Below, one piece after another: positions 63,373-64,000 of a DNA stretch of 64,000 nucleotides. A program made the translations under genes and the position numbers. A model generated the notes under the pieces. The model was not told the origin of the DNA, made no database searches, and saw only the letters and a list, made by a program, of their open reading frames with translations. The stretch covers positions 766,231-830,230 of the forward strand of contig VZQC01001592.1 of NCBI GenBank assembly GCA_009823505.1, in the 5' to 3' direction. This DNA is from Rhizomys pruinosus (lineage: Eukaryota > Chordata > Mammalia > Rodentia > Spalacidae). The first letter of the stretch is position 1. Each line of letters opens with the position of its first letter.

Positions 63373-64000
63373 GGGAAGCCCAGCCCTAGGAAGCCATAGA
63401 AGGTAACAGAGGTGGGGCTCACTCTGGCTTTGGACCAGGATTTGGAGCCATTGACTGTGACCCAGCTCTTCTTCATTTGTCCCGCCATACTGTGGCACAC
63501 CACACCTGGCTTGGGGACAGAGCAGCAATGACCTGCCTTCTTTTTTGGCAGAGCTTTCTGGTGCTGGCTGACCAGACTTAGGGTCTAGCAGCTTTGGCAC
63601 TAACTGGTAAGAGCTGTGGATCTGGGTGGCACCAGCTTACTAGGCTCCTTCCAACCGTACCACATTTTCTAGGCAGTTGAAAACATACCCTTTGACTCAG
63701 CTTCTCTGAAACCATCGCAACGCTCTTTGGAAAGTGTCTGATAATGGGCCTTTTTGCCCCTGTGCTGAGAACAGTCCTGTCCCCACTAGAACCAGCCTGC
63801 CAGCGGGAGTGTCAGGCCAGATAGGGATTTCCTGTCCTTGGGCGCCAAATGCCCCAGCTAACCTTGGATATGGTAGGCCAGGCTAATTAAGGATGTACTG
63901 CTGGTTCACGCATGACTGGAAGCCACATGGCAGCAGTAGTACTTTCACTTTCTTGCCTAGAGCCTGGCTTCCACCCCTGGAGACACTGCTCAGTTTAAGG
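62684..64000 (+). other. Adcy5: Adcy5 intron 8 (5' part)
   Basis: The intron starts with GTGAGTG and is not closed before the window ends. Its first 690 nt are the 59-bp donor-like minisatellite. Positions 63373-64000 look unique, with no exon, SINE or gene recognisable. Confidence 0.85.

Overview
This is intronic and exonic DNA of a rodent nuclear genome. The host is read from its retroposons: Alu-like B1 SINEs ('GCCTTTAATCC', ending in GACCAAAA tails), tRNA-derived B2/B3 SINEs ('GCTGGAGAGATGG'), B4 (ID+B1) elements and L1 fragments, a mix typical of muroid rodents. The SINE sequences differ from the house mouse and rat consensus as I remember them, so a less-studied muroid is likely. I cannot name the species.

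The only protein-coding gene I can support is Adcy5 (adenylyl cyclase type 5) on the + strand. Seven consecutive internal exons are present, at 35703-35852, 40695-40816, 55430-55541, 56763-56890, 58788-58946, 59904-60045 and 62543-62683. I number them exons 2-8, assuming the large first exon lies upstream. All have GT/AG boundaries and join in one open frame of exactly 954 nt (318 codons). They encode the last helix of the first membrane bundle, the linker helix, the whole C1a catalytic domain with both metal-binding aspartates, and the start of C1b. Exon 1 and the exons after 8 lie outside the window.

Positions 1-35702 are the 3' part of a long intron 1. It holds B1, B2/B3 and B4 SINEs, L1 fragments, LTR-like elements, simple repeats and a very homogeneous 78-bp array of 29 copies (32281-34549). 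Long reading frames there and at 49.4-50.2 kb are by-products of repeat periods divisible by three and are not called as genes.

From exon 2 onward nearly every intron holds a minisatellite, and several units carry splice-site-like sequence. Intron 2 has about 17 units with CAG|GTGAGCT donors. Intron 5 has six CTCTCCCAG acceptor-like motifs just before exon 6. The array in intron 8 begins at the exon 8 splice donor itself, and its later units repeat that donor. Intron 3 has five adjacent tandem arrays, one of them CpG-rich. This splice-like tandem architecture around the C1a exons is the most unusual thing in the window.
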